Source: an uncultured Verrucomicrobia subdivision 3 bacterium (GTDB lineage: Bacteria > Verrucomicrobiota > Verrucomicrobiae > Limisphaerales > UBA11358). Taken from it: a DNA stretch of 32,944 bases. Positions 8,748 through 16,664 of this stretch are shown here, one piece after another. The notes beneath the pieces were generated by a model. It made no database searches and was not told where the DNA came from. It was given only the letters and a program-made list of their open reading frames with translations. The position numbers and the translations under genes were made by a program. The DNA is taken from assembly GCA_903847285.1 (NCBI GenBank), contig CAINDH010000274.1, forward strand, positions 1 to 32,944, in the 5' to 3' direction. Position 1 is the first letter of the stretch; every line of letters begins with the position of its first letter.

Positions 8748-9902
8748 GTGCCGACTGACATCAAATCCCTGACCCGCGAAGAAATCGAAGCGCAGTTCAA
8801 AGACTGGGGCGAACCCGCTTTCCGCGCCGCGCAATTGCTGGACTGGCTTTACACCCGCCGCGTCACGACTTGGGATGCGATGACCAACCTGTCGAAATCG
8901 CTGCGCGAAAAACTGCGCGAAAATTTTTCACTGCAAACCCTCGAACTCGCGCGCAAGCAAGGCTCCTCGGACACTACGCAGAAATTTCTCTGGAAGCTGG
9001 CAGACGGCGCCTTCATCGAGAGCGTTTTGATTCCGGCCAACCCGGCGCTTTACGGCGAGGCGAGCGACCGCCACACGCTCTGCATTTCCACGCAGGTCGG
9101 CTGCGCGTATGGCTGTCGCTTTTGCGCGAGCGGTCTCGATGGTTTCAAGCGCAACCTCGGCGTGCATGAAATCGTGGAGCAAGTTTTGGCGGTGGAACGG
9201 TGGAACCTGGCGGAGAGCAAGCTGAAGGCTGAAACTGGCCCGTCGGATGAAGGCAAACCAGCCGCCAGCCACCAGCCACCGGCAGCCAGTGACCGCCTCA
9301 TCAATAACATCGTCGTCATGGGCATGGGCGAACCGTTGGCGAATTACGACAACTTGCTCAAGGCTCTCAAGACGTTGAACGCTCCGTGGGGCGCGGGCAT
9401 CGGCGCACGGCGCATCACCATCTCCACCAGCGGCCTCGCCCCGCAAATCCGCAAGTTGGCGAACGACCCCATGCAGTTCCGCCTCGCCATCTCCCTGCAC
9501 GGCGCGACGGATGAAGTCCGCAACCGCATCATGCCGGTGAACAAAAAATATCCGCTCATCGAACTCACCGCCGCCTGCGAGGATTACCAGATGTTGAAAG
9601 GCCGGATGATCACGCTGGAATATATTTTGATCGCCGGCATCAACGATTCACTGGAACAAGCGCGTCCGCTTGGCGTGTTAGCCAAAAAACTTTACGCCAA
9701 AGTGAATTTGATCCCTTACAACAAAGTCGAAGGGCTGCCATGGGTGCGGCCCGCAGAAGAAGTCTGCGAACGTTTTCTCGCCGCGCTGGAAAAGAATGAT
9801 GTCACCGCCACGCTCCGCCGCGAAAAAGGCGGCGACATTGATGCCGCCTGCGGACAGTTGCGGCTCAAAACCGAACGGGAACTGGCAGAAATTAAAAATT
9901 AA
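8748..9902 (+). CDS. rlmN: 23S rRNA (adenine-2503-C2)-methyltransferase, radical SAM
   Basis: A 384-residue radical SAM enzyme that methylates A2503 of 23S rRNA and, in characterised members, A37 of some tRNAs. The N-terminal domain includes 'LTREEIEAQFKDWGEPAFRAAQLLDWLY'-type sequence. The 4Fe-4S cluster motif is C-AYG-C-RF-C, followed by 'ASGLDGFKRNLGVHEIVEQVL'-type sequence, then 'NNIVVMGMGEPLANYDN' and 'ITISTSGLAPQI'. The substrate-side cysteine is in 'LRREKGGDIDAACGQL'. A proline- and alanine-rich insert of about 25 residues ('GKPAASHQPPAAS') sits between the cluster region and the GEP motif, where E. coli RlmN has a short linker. The start is GTG at 8748. The last codons (EIKN) run into an AT-rich inverted repeat before hisH. 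Confidence 0.95.
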   Translation: MPTDIKSLTREEIEAQFKDWGEPAFRAAQLLDWLYTRRVTTWDAMTNLSKSLREKLRENFSLQTLELARKQGSSDTTQKFLWKLADGAFIESVLIPANPALYGEASDRHTLCISTQVGCAYGCRFCASGLDGFKRNLGVHEIVEQVLAVERWNLAESKLKAETGPSDEGKPAASHQPPAASDRLINNIVVMGMGEPLANYDNLLKALKTLNAPWGAGIGARRITISTSGLAPQIRKLANDPMQFRLAISLHGATDEVRNRIMPVNKKYPLIELTAACEDYQMLKGRMITLEYILIAGINDSLEQARPLGVLAKKLYAKVNLIPYNKVEGLPWVRPAEEVCERFLAALEKNDVTATLRREKGGDIDAACGQLRLKTERELAEIKN

Positions 9903-9981
9903 AAATGTAAAATTAAAAAACTCCCGGTGACACTCCGGACAGTTTTTCATTTTTAATTTTGAATTTTTCATTTTTAATTAC
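9890..9981. repeat. AT-rich imperfect inverted repeat between rlmN and hisH
   Basis: Left arm (about 9890-9923) is built of AATTAAAAA words and right arm (about 9944-9980) of TTTTTAATT words, around a GC-rich centre 'CTCCCGGTGACACTCC'. The arms can fold into a long A-T stem. It supplies the last codons of rlmN and lies immediately before the hisH GTG. It may act as a transcription terminator or be a dispersed AT-rich repeat; it is not a simple rho-independent terminator because the stem itself is A-T. Confidence 0.65.
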
Positions 9982-9984
9982 TTC

Positions 9985-10599
9985 GTGATCGCCCTACTCG
10001 ACTACGGCTCCGGCAACCTGCGCAGCGTCCACAAATCGCTGCTCAAGGTCGGCGCGGATGTGCGCCTCGTCCAGCATCCCGAAGAGATCGGCGACGCCTC
10101 CGGCCTCGTGCTACCCGGCGTCGGCGCGTTCGACGATTGCATCCACGCGCTCCGCCAACAAGGCTTGCTCGAAGCCTCCAAGGAATTCATCAAGACCGGC
10201 AAACCGTTTCTCGGCATCTGCGTCGGCTATCAGGCGCTGTTTGAGAAGAGCGAAGAATTTAATTCCTGCGCCGCCGGCCTCGGCGTGTTCGAGGGCAAAG
10301 TCGTGCGCTTCACGGAAACGCCCGGGCTGAAGATTCCGCAGATCGGCTGGAACCAGTTGGAGATTGTGCGGCCGGATTGCCCGCTCTATCGCGGCATCGC
10401 CAATGGCAGCTACGTCTATTTCGTGCACAGCTTTTATCCGCAGCCGGTGGATGCAAGCATCGTCGCCACGCGCACGGATTACGGCGGCAACTTCGCCTCG
10501 TCCGTCTGGCGCAACAATGTTTACGCCACGCAATTTCACCCGGAGAAAAGCCAGAAGGTCGGCCTGCAACTGCTGAAGAATTTTGTGGGGCTGACGTGA
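9985..10599 (+). CDS. hisH: Imidazole glycerol phosphate synthase, glutamine amidotransferase subunit
   Basis: A 204-residue class I glutamine amidotransferase that supplies ammonia to HisF for the fifth step of histidine synthesis. The start 'IALLDYGSGNLRSVHKSL' is diagnostic for HisH, followed by 'LVLPGVGAFDDCI', the nucleophile motif 'GKPFLGICVGYQALF' (the usual form is GICLGMQ), 'PQIGWNQL', 'YFVHSFY' and the catalytic His and Glu in 'ATQFHPEKSQ'. Its length is normal. The start is GTG at 9985, directly after the AT-rich inverted repeat. No other his gene is in the window, so its partner HisF must be elsewhere. Confidence 0.95.
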   Translation: MIALLDYGSGNLRSVHKSLLKVGADVRLVQHPEEIGDASGLVLPGVGAFDDCIHALRQQGLLEASKEFIKTGKPFLGICVGYQALFEKSEEFNSCAAGLGVFEGKVVRFTETPGLKIPQIGWNQLEIVRPDCPLYRGIANGSYVYFVHSFYPQPVDASIVATRTDYGGNFASSVWRNNVYATQFHPEKSQKVGLQLLKNFVGLT

Positions 10600-10671
10600 T
10601 TTTTGTTTAGCTCGAAGGCAAGAAATAAAAGTCTTGTTCACATCAGGGACAATACCTGTTACAAACGCGCT

Positions 10672-12003
10672 GTGAGGTTTCATCTCAAACTCTTGGTAGC
10701 CGGATTGGCGCTGCTGATTTTGCATCTCCAGAGTCACGCTCAAGTCGCATTCACAAAGGCGACTAATTATGTTGTGGGTGCTAAAGCCCTTTCGGTCTTG
10801 GCTACTGATGTGAATTACGATGGTAAGGTGGATCTGGTCGGAGTTGTCAATAGCTACACTCCCTTATTGGTATTCACTAATAACGGCAATGGCAACTTCG
10901 GCTCCAATGCCGCTTATGCAACGGGCTATGGAACCACTTCAGTTGCGGCGGCTGATGTGAATGGTGATGGAAAAGTAGACTTGATTTGTGCGAATCAAGG
11001 TCTCCAGTTTGTTGTATTATCTAATTCGGTTACGGTGTTCACCAATAATGGAAATGGTGGCTTTACGCTTTCAGTCACTCTGAACGCTGGCACTCGCCCT
11101 CACTCAGTGGCGGCAGCCGATGTGAATGGTGATGGTAAAGTGGATGTGGTCTGCGCAAATGCGAGCTCGTCTTTTCCTGGCGGCAACACACTTACGATTT
11201 TTACCAACAACGGGAATGGTAATTTTGCGCTTTCCACTTCATTTGGCATTAACAGTCTACTTTCAGTCATCGCAGCCGATGTGAATGGGGACGGTTGGAT
11301 GGATTTGATAACCGGTGGCGGAGCACTTTCCGTTTTTACCAATAATCAAACCGGTGGTTTTGTGCTCGCCTTTTCGCAAGCCGTGGCGCGCAACCCGCTT
11401 TCCGTCGCTGCTGCGGATTTAAATCGAGATGGTCGGCTCGATTTATGTTGTGTGAATTCTACAACGACCACGCTTACGATATTCACAAACAACGGTGGCG
11501 GTAGCTTTGTCCTGTCCTCAACGCCAACAGTGGGGTTTGAACCTGCTGCTGTTACCGCTGCGGATGTAAATGGCGACGGCTGGCCGGATTTAATCAGTGC
11601 CAACTTTGTTGCCAATACACTATCGGTGTTAACTAACGACGGCAGCGGTGGTTTTGCGCTCGCCAATACATGTGCCGTAGGCTTGTCACCTGACAGTGTC
11701 GCGGTGGCTGATTTAAATAGAGACGGTCGGGGAGATTTAATCTGCGCGAACCAAAATTCTTTTTCTGTTCCCGGCACACTTTCGGTGTTGATGAATGTGC
11801 CGACGTTGACCATCAAACCTTCCGGCAATAATGTGTTCGTGTCATGGCCGTCTTCTTGGACGAATTGGACATTGCTGCAAAACTCTGATTTAAGAACGAC
11901 CAACTGGATACCCAGCACCGGCATTGCCGATGACGCAACGAACAAGATTCTTACCTTGGCTCCAACGATGGGAAACTTGTTCTTCCGCCTATTTCATCCT
12001 TAG
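10672..12003 (+). CDS. Secreted FG-GAP/VCBS repeat protein
   Basis: A 443-residue exported protein. From the GTG at 10672 the N-terminus is a typical signal peptide (MRFHLKLLVAGLALLIL, cleavage after 'SHAQ'). The frame is open back to a TTG at 10603, but that start would bury the signal sequence. The mature part consists of about seven repeats of roughly 55 residues, each with a calcium-loop-like core: DVNYDGKVDL, DVNGDGKVDL, DVNGDGKVDV, DVNGDGWMDL, DLNRDGRLDL, DVNGDGWPDL, DLNRDGRGDL, with 'VFTNNGNGNF' between cores. This predicts a seven-bladed beta-propeller of the integrin-alpha/FG-GAP type. The C-terminal 65 residues ('VSWPSSWTNWTLLQNSDL', ending 'LFFRLFHP') form a separate small domain of a kind common at the end of verrucomicrobial surface proteins. 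The ligand is unknown. Codon use is more AT-rich than in neighbouring genes. Confidence 0.87.
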   Translation: MRFHLKLLVAGLALLILHLQSHAQVAFTKATNYVVGAKALSVLATDVNYDGKVDLVGVVNSYTPLLVFTNNGNGNFGSNAAYATGYGTTSVAAADVNGDGKVDLICANQGLQFVVLSNSVTVFTNNGNGGFTLSVTLNAGTRPHSVAAADVNGDGKVDVVCANASSSFPGGNTLTIFTNNGNGNFALSTSFGINSLLSVIAADVNGDGWMDLITGGGALSVFTNNQTGGFVLAFSQAVARNPLSVAAADLNRDGRLDLCCVNSTTTTLTIFTNNGGGSFVLSSTPTVGFEPAAVTAADVNGDGWPDLISANFVANTLSVLTNDGSGGFALANTCAVGLSPDSVAVADLNRDGRGDLICANQNSFSVPGTLSVLMNVPTLTIKPSGNNVFVSWPSSWTNWTLLQNSDLRTTNWIPSTGIADDATNKILTLAPTMGNLFFRLFHP

Positions 12004-12037
12004 GTGCAGGTCGCAAGGGTAATTTGAGTGTTTTTAC

Positions 12038-12146
12038 TTACTTCTTTGCCCCAAGCAACGCAGGCAAATCACATTTCACCAAATCACCAATGCGTTCCAG
12101 CGTGATGTCCGCCGGAAGATAGGTGGCGTGGCCTTGGGTTTGGACG
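12038..12146 (-). pseudogene. Decayed copy of the 3' end of the HAD hydrolase gene at 13580-14254
   Basis: Read on the reverse strand, this stretch gives 'ATYLPADITLERIGDLVK' followed by 'CDLPALLGAKK' and a stop (TAA, complement of 12038-12040). The real HAD gene ends 'ATYPPADITLERIGDLVK', 'CDLAALLGKK', stop. Over about 75 bp the two DNA copies differ at about eight positions, several of them synonymous. Further upstream the match continues with a one-base deletion ('CCAAGGCCACGCC' against 'CCAAAGCCATCGCC') and then fades. It is a 5'-truncated gene fragment, not a gene. With the intact gene it brackets the 21-bp array and FN3 gene. Confidence 0.85.
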
Positions 12147-12202
12147 AGTTTCCAAATGTCTTTCCCTCCAACCGAAGCAAAAGATTCAACAACCACGCAA
12201 AA

Positions 12203-12682
12203 GTAGTCTCAAAAAGGGTTGTTTTGATCAGTTCTTTAAGAATTCCAGCTCATCCCGCAAGAAAAGCCATCAATTCCATTACAACTCGTGGCGCTATATT
12301 TGTTTTAGCGCCATGGAAGATAGTTTTGGCAATCAGGATTGTCGTTCCGCCAATCGGTTCTTAAGCAGTTCATGGAGCTATTTTTATTTTAGCGCCATGA
12401 ACTGTTTTAGGAGCAATCGCTTTTGTCAGGATGCCGATCGCATCTCATCGGGTGCGTGGAGCTGATTCAGATTTAGCGCCACGAGCAGTCTTGACGGCAA
12501 TCGACAACGTGGGTATGCATGGGGCTGAAATCATTTTAGCGCCACGATTTTTGGCGGTGTGCATCAGGTTTTTCACGGGAGCGATGGCTTTTCTTCCGTG
12601 GTTGATGGCTTCCGCCGGGTTTGCGATGGAAACCTGAACGATTGAAATCGTTTTTCCGGGCGCGGCAACTGGAGATTGGTTT
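12203..12682 (+). repeat. Degenerate 21-bp tandem array, about 23 units, with embedded hairpins
   Basis: The stretch divides cleanly into consecutive 21-bp units that end exactly at the ATG of the FN3 gene. Examples are GCAATCGCTTTTGTCAGGATG (12413), GCGATGGCTTTTCTTCCGTGG (12581) and TTGATGGCTTCCGCCGGGTTT (12602). A longer-period pattern is superimposed: units beginning CRTGGNGCT and ending TTTTA at 12287, 12371, 12455 and 12518 (spacing 84, 84 and 63 bp, all multiples of 21) are each followed by GCGCCAYG. Each pair forms a hairpin with 9-base arms and an 11-base loop, for example CGTGGCGCT...AGCGCCATG. The period is a multiple of three, so both strands read as heptapeptide-like repeats, but stops interrupt every frame (TAA 12362, TGA 12398 and TGA 12635 in the frame of the FN3 gene). 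It is probably not translated. Confidence 0.8.
12671..12674 (+). promoter_or_regulatory. Ribosome binding site of the FN3 protein gene
   Basis: GGAG lies 8 bases before the ATG at 12683, inside the last unit of the 21-bp array. It supports this start and implies that the array is the 5' leader of the gene if transcription begins upstream. Confidence 0.5.
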
Positions 12683-13306
12683 ATGGCAAGTTTCAAACTC
12701 ACCTTCCGCAACAAGTCGGCGCTGGAACAGCTCACGCTTTGCGAGCAAACCATCGCCGGCATCGTGGCCAAGCCGGAACATCAATATGAACCGACATATT
12801 TGACGGAGGCACAGGTGGCCACGGCGGAGGCGCGCACCAGTCTGGAGCGGGCGGAAAGTCTGCGCGGGGAATTGCGGATGGAGATCACGCGGCGAAATCA
12901 ATTGCTGGCTGAGGCCCGCAAAAGAGTTCTCCGCGCCTCGCTGGGTGTGGTGGTGAAAACGAGCGGCGATGTTCACAAGATGATGGAGGCGGGGCTGGCG
13001 TTGCCGGCATCCAAGCAGGTGAAGGTCGGCAAACCGGACGCGCCGACGAATCTGCGGGCGAAGCCGACGGACAAGGAAGGCGAGGTGAAACTGATGTTCG
13101 TGCGTCCAGTGCGGCGTTGTATATTCACCATCGAATGTCGGCGCGATGATGAACCGGTTGGCTGGAAGCATCTGGATTCCTGTGGCTGTCAGATTTGGTT
13201 GGTGGAAGGTTTGCAGTCGGGCGTGAAATACTGGTTCCGCGTGAGCGCAACGAACTCGCACGGCACCAGTCCGTGGAGCAATCTCGCCGTGGCGCGGGTG
13301 AAGTGA
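12683..13306 (+). CDS. Fibronectin type III domain protein with N-terminal helical domain
   Basis: A 207-residue protein without a signal peptide. Residues 1 to about 115 are mostly helical and charged ('ALEQLTLCEQTIAGIVA', 'EAQVATAEARTSLERAESL', 'RRNQLLAEARKRVLRAS'), probably a helical bundle or short coiled coil. After 'VGKPDAPTNLRAKPT', residues about 120-207 form a single FN3 domain, with 'IECRRDDEPVGWKHL', 'LVEGLQSGVKYWFRVSATN' and 'GTSPWSNLAVARVK'. Proteins of this layout, an N-terminal helical part followed by one FN3 domain, recur in Verrucomicrobia, Planctomycetes and Bacteroidetes with no assigned function. The ATG follows the 21-bp array without a gap and has a GGAG 8 bases upstream. 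It sits between two copies of the HAD gene tail, which suggests that it belongs to an acquired or duplicated module. Confidence 0.8.
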   Translation: MASFKLTFRNKSALEQLTLCEQTIAGIVAKPEHQYEPTYLTEAQVATAEARTSLERAESLRGELRMEITRRNQLLAEARKRVLRASLGVVVKTSGDVHKMMEAGLALPASKQVKVGKPDAPTNLRAKPTDKEGEVKLMFVRPVRRCIFTIECRRDDEPVGWKHLDSCGCQIWLVEGLQSGVKYWFRVSATNSHGTSPWSNLAVARVK

Positions 13307-13370
13307 GGTAAGCGGCGCAGAATGCTTTTCAATCCGGGATTGTGGATTTGATGGAAGCGAGTGGTGGGTC

Positions 13371-13497
13371 CTGCCGCGCTGCGGCGGGACATTGACTGCG
13401 CAGCAGTCACTTTATGGGGTGGCTGTTTTTTTGATTCGCGAATGATTCCGTCGCCTGACGCTACGCTCGGCGACGGGTTTTTCGCAGCGCGAAAAAC
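13371..13497. repeat. Cluster of short-loop hairpins (REP-like) downstream of the FN3 gene
   Basis: Four perfect inverted repeats follow one another: GCCGC-GCT-GCGGC (about 13374-13386), GACTGC-GCA-GCAGTC (about 13394-13408), CCGTCGCC...GGCGACGG (13448-13476, loop 13) and GTTTTTCGC-AGC-GCGAAAAAC (13477-13497). Three of the four have three-base loops. The cluster lies between the convergent ends of the FN3 and HAD genes and could terminate transcription from both sides; it also resembles repetitive extragenic palindromes. Confidence 0.65.
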
Positions 13498-13579
13498 ACC
13501 ACCGCAAGCAAAGTATAACCACCGGCGTGGTTGACATCCGCAAACGCAGAGCCCCTTTTTTTACACCTCTGGTTGTGGT

Positions 13580-14254
13580 TTATTTCTTCCCCAGCAACGC
13601 CGCCAAATCACACTTCACCAAATCCCCGATGCGTTCCAGCGTGATGTCTGCCGGCGGATAGGTGGCGATGGCTTTGGGATCCAGCGCGTAATGGCCCTGG
13701 CGCGGGAAGACGGTGGTCAGGCGGTCGCCCCAGATTTTTTTCATCGCGGTCAGGATGCGCAGCTTGTCATCCATCATCACATAATGTTCCGCCGGGAAAC
13801 GCTGCTCCACGTCGTCGAGTTCATGTTCCTTGTGGACGTAGATGAGCGCGTTGCCATCCACGGCCTCGAGCAGGCCGGAGCGTTCCACCTTGCGCGGCTG
13901 GAAGACGACGTCGCCGTCCGAGAGGATGACGGCGGGGCCCCATTGCTTGACGTGTTCGATGGCGTCGAGCGAGTTCGGATAAAGCCGGTTGGCGAAAGGA
14001 TAGTTCACCAGAAAATTGGAGACGGTCAGCAGCTTCGGGTCGCGCGGATGTTCGATGCGGTAGCGTTGCAAAGCGCCGAGGTAATCGGCGTAACCAAGTT
14101 CGCTGCGCAACTGTTCGAAGATTGTCCAGTAATGCTGGGCGCGTTCGGGGCCGACTTCGCGCTGAAGGTAACGCTTGAGATCGGCGGTGACGCGGTCGTT
14201 GTCGAGGAGCGTGTTGTCCACGTCGAAGAGGAAGATGATTTTGTGCGCAGCCAT
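13580..14254 (-). CDS. HAD-superfamily hydrolase
   Basis: A 224-residue haloacid dehalogenase-fold hydrolase, cytoplasmic, probably a phosphatase of unknown substrate. HAD motif I is 'IIFLFDVDNTLLDND', with the nucleophile Asp and the second Asp both present. A helical cap follows ('RYLQREVGPERAQHYW', 'ELGYADYLGALQRY'). Motif II is 'AVILSDGDVVFQPRKV' and the motif IV acidic region is 'HYVMMDDKLRIL'. The reading frame stays open upstream to 14866, but that part is antisense to the M3 peptidase; the ATG at 14252-14254 fits the HAD start. It is divergent from the peptidase gene, with 150 bp between starts. The last 100 bp are duplicated as a decayed fragment at 12038-12146. Confidence 0.85.
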   Translation of the reverse strand: MAAHKIIFLFDVDNTLLDNDRVTADLKRYLQREVGPERAQHYWTIFEQLRSELGYADYLGALQRYRIEHPRDPKLLTVSNFLVNYPFANRLYPNSLDAIEHVKQWGPAVILSDGDVVFQPRKVERSGLLEAVDGNALIYVHKEHELDDVEQRFPAEHYVMMDDKLRILTAMKKIWGDRLTTVFPRQGHYALDPKAIATYPPADITLERIGDLVKCDLAALLGKK

Positions 14255-14404
14255 GAACGCGATGTTGCCGGAGTCAGTGCCGACCCGCAACTGCTGAAGA
14301 TTTTTTGGCGCTGGCAAAATAGAATCATCCCAACGCAGCGGACAAAGAGCTCCCGGCGTGAATTCATCTTGCCACCGGATTGCGTGAGCCGATACGTTGC
14401 AGCG

Positions 14405-16591
14405 ATGAATTTTAGAATCCTTGCCCTGCTGCTCGCCATCGCCGTCGCCGCCGGTTGCTCCACAACGACCAAGCCAAAAGCCATCCCCACTGGTTCGCTG
14501 AAAAAGTTTGAGAAGCGCGCGGCGAAATTCCACGAGGTCGTCACGCTGCCGACGTTCGAAACCACCACGAATGCAGTCAACGTCACGGCCAACAAAGTCA
14601 TCAAGGACGGTAACACAGCGCTCGACACCATTGGCGCGCTCAAGCCGGGCGAGGTGAATTTCGTCAACACCATCCGCGCGCTTGATGATATGGGGTATGA
14701 ACTCGGCCTCGCCATGAGCCGCCTTTCGCTCATCGAACAGACCAGCACCAACGCCGACATGCGCGATGCCGCCACCACGGCCATCAAGAAGATTTCCGAT
14801 TGGTCGGTCGGCACGGATTACCGCGAGGATGTTTATGCGGCCATCAAAGGTTACGTCGCCATCCAACCGCAGCTTGAGGGCGAGGATAAAAAACTTTTTG
14901 ACTACACCCTGCGCGATTATCGTCGCGCCGGTTTGGATTTGCCCAAAGCCGAACGGGACGAGATTGAAAAACTCCGCAAAGAACTCACGGTGCTGGAAAC
15001 GGATTTCGAGAATAACATCACGAAGGCGAAACAGGCGTTGAAGTTCACCAAGGCGGAGCTAGAAGGCGTGCCGGAAGATTTTCTCTCGCAGACCGGCATC
15101 AAGACCGGCGACGATGAATACACGTTGATGGCCAATATCACCTTCCACTACGCGATGGTGCAGGACAACGCCCGGCTGGAAGCCACGCGCAAAAAGATGC
15201 TCACCACGCAATGCAACCTCGCTCGCGAACAGAACATTCCCCTGCTCCAGAAAATTCTCGTCCTGCGTGACGACATCGCGCATCGGCTCGGCTACGGAAG
15301 CTATGCGGATTACGCCACCGAGACGCGCATGGCCAAAAACGCCCAAGCCGCCATTACGTTCGAGGAAAACCTGAAAGTGGGTTTACAGCCGAAATTCGAC
15401 GCGGAGCTGGAAGAATTCCGCCAGTTGAAAATCAAAGACACCGGCGACGCCAACGCGAAAATTTTTGTCTGGGACTGGCGCTATTACGCCAACCAGTTGA
15501 AGAAGACAAAATACAATGTGGATGCCGAGCAACTGCGCGTTTATTTCTCCTACGACCGGGTGTTGGAGGGGATGTTCGCGATTTACCAACGCATCTTCGG
15601 CTTGAAATTTGAGCGCGTGGAAGCGCCCTACAAATGGGTGGACGACCTGCAACTATTCGCCGTTTCTGATTCCAAGACCGGAGAGCCGCTCGGCCTTTTC
15701 TATCTTGATATGTTTCCGCGCGACGGCAAATACCATCACTTCGCGCAGTTCGGCCTGGTGGACGGCAAGCGTCTGCCAGATGGTCGCTACCAACGCCCCG
15801 TCTGTTCGCTCGTCTGCAATTTCCCACCGCCGCAACCTGGCAAGCCGTCGCTCATGTCGCACGACGAAGTGGAAACCATCTTCCACGAGTTCGGTCACGC
15901 GATGCACACGATTTTGACGCGCGCAAAATACTCACGCTTCTCCGGCACGAGCGTGCCGCGTGATTTCGTGGAAGCCCCGTCGCAGATGCTGGAGAACTGG
16001 GTGTGGGATAAAAAAGTTTTGGACAGCTTCGCCGCCGACTATCGCAACCCGAAGAAAAAAATCCCGGCGGAAATTCTCGCGCAACTCAAGACCGCGCGGC
16101 TCGCCACCGAAGGCATGCGCTATCGCCGTCAGCTTTCGTTCGGGCTGATGGATCTGACGCTACACACGGAAATCCACGCGACCAACACCGAAGATGTTCT
16201 CCCGCTCTCGAACAAAATTCTCAGCGAAGTTTCACTGACGCCGCCGCCGGACAGCGCGTTCATCGCTTACTTCGGCCACATCATCGGCTACGGCGCAGGC
16301 TACTACGGTTACGCTTGGGCCGACGCCATCGCAGCGGACATGGCGACCGTGTTTGAAAATTCCCCCGACGGTTACTTCGACAAAAAAGTTGGCATGAAGA
16401 TGCGCAACGAAATTTATGCCGTCGGCGATTCGCGCGACATCAACCAGTCCATCGAAAAATTCCTCGGCCGCCAGCGTTCCTTAGAACCGTTCTTCAAGAA
16501 GATCGGTATTGGCAACAACCAAACAGAAGCTGCAGTTACGCCTGCGAAAAGCAGTCACTGGCATTGGTTATGGCCGATTGGCCGCTCATGA
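14405..16591 (+). CDS. Lipoprotein M3-family zinc metallopeptidase (oligopeptidase)
   Basis: A 728-residue oligopeptidase of the thimet/Dcp (M3) family. The N-terminus '[18 protein letters not shown]' is a lipoprotein signal peptide with lipobox VAAGC, so the enzyme is probably anchored in the cell envelope, whereas many M3 enzymes are cytoplasmic. The long helical N-terminal domain contains '[18 protein letters not shown]' and '[16 protein letters not shown]'. The zinc site is '[15 protein letters not shown]', HEXXH at residues 494-498, and the downstream glutamate ligand is in the '[12 protein letters not shown]' motif. '[18 protein letters not shown]' is the family's C-terminal substrate-binding motif. 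The open frame begins at 13691, but the ATG at 14405 gives the lipoprotein signal and clears the divergent HAD gene. It probably cleaves short periplasmic peptides. Confidence 0.92.
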   Translation: MNFRILALLLAIAVAAGCSTTTKPKAIPTGSLKKFEKRAAKFHEVVTLPTFETTTNAVNVTANKVIKDGNTALDTIGALKPGEVNFVNTIRALDDMGYELGLAMSRLSLIEQTSTNADMRDAATTAIKKISDWSVGTDYREDVYAAIKGYVAIQPQLEGEDKKLFDYTLRDYRRAGLDLPKAERDEIEKLRKELTVLETDFENNITKAKQALKFTKAELEGVPEDFLSQTGIKTGDDEYTLMANITFHYAMVQDNARLEATRKKMLTTQCNLAREQNIPLLQKILVLRDDIAHRLGYGSYADYATETRMAKNAQAAITFEENLKVGLQPKFDAELEEFRQLKIKDTGDANAKIFVWDWRYYANQLKKTKYNVDAEQLRVYFSYDRVLEGMFAIYQRIFGLKFERVEAPYKWVDDLQLFAVSDSKTGEPLGLFYLDMFPRDGKYHHFAQFGLVDGKRLPDGRYQRPVCSLVCNFPPPQPGKPSLMSHDEVETIFHEFGHAMHTILTRAKYSRFSGTSVPRDFVEAPSQMLENWVWDKKVLDSFAADYRNPKKKIPAEILAQLKTARLATEGMRYRRQLSFGLMDLTLHTEIHATNTEDVLPLSNKILSEVSLTPPPDSAFIAYFGHIIGYGAGYYGYAWADAIAADMATVFENSPDGYFDKKVGMKMRNEIYAVGDSRDINQSIEKFLGRQRSLEPFFKKIGIGNNQTEAAVTPAKSSHWHWLWPIGRS

Positions 16592-16664
16592 TGCGCGAAA
16601 CACAGGGCCGCAGTTGAACCATACTGCGTTCTTGGTGTCGAACCATCAGCAACCCACTAAAATT

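Noticed and set aside
9678..9971. Minus-strand frame beginning MKNSKLKMKN
   Set aside because: The N-terminus is translated from the AT-rich inverted repeat and the rest is antisense to rlmN.
12038..12146. Attachment-site (att) duplication of an integrase-driven element
   Set aside because: No integrase or recombinase gene is in the module, and the 100-bp copies differ by about 11 percent, too long and too diverged for a simple att repeat; kept only as a gene-tail duplication.
12287..12547. CRISPR-like array, because of regularly spaced hairpin units
   Set aside because: The hairpin units vary between copies, the intervals are themselves 21-bp repeats rather than unique spacers, and no cas gene is present.
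12445..12771. Minus-strand frame across the 21-bp array (heptapeptides such as RGAKSES, RGAKMIS)
   Set aside because: The heptad pattern is forced by the 21-bp DNA period; the frame overlaps the FN3 gene start and stops interrupt it in neighbouring units.
13691..14404. N-terminal extension of the M3 peptidase frame
   Set aside because: It is antisense to the HAD gene; the lipoprotein signal peptide begins at 14405.
14255..14866. N-terminal extension of the HAD hydrolase frame
   Set aside because: It is antisense to the M3 peptidase, and the HAD fold begins at the ATG at 14254.
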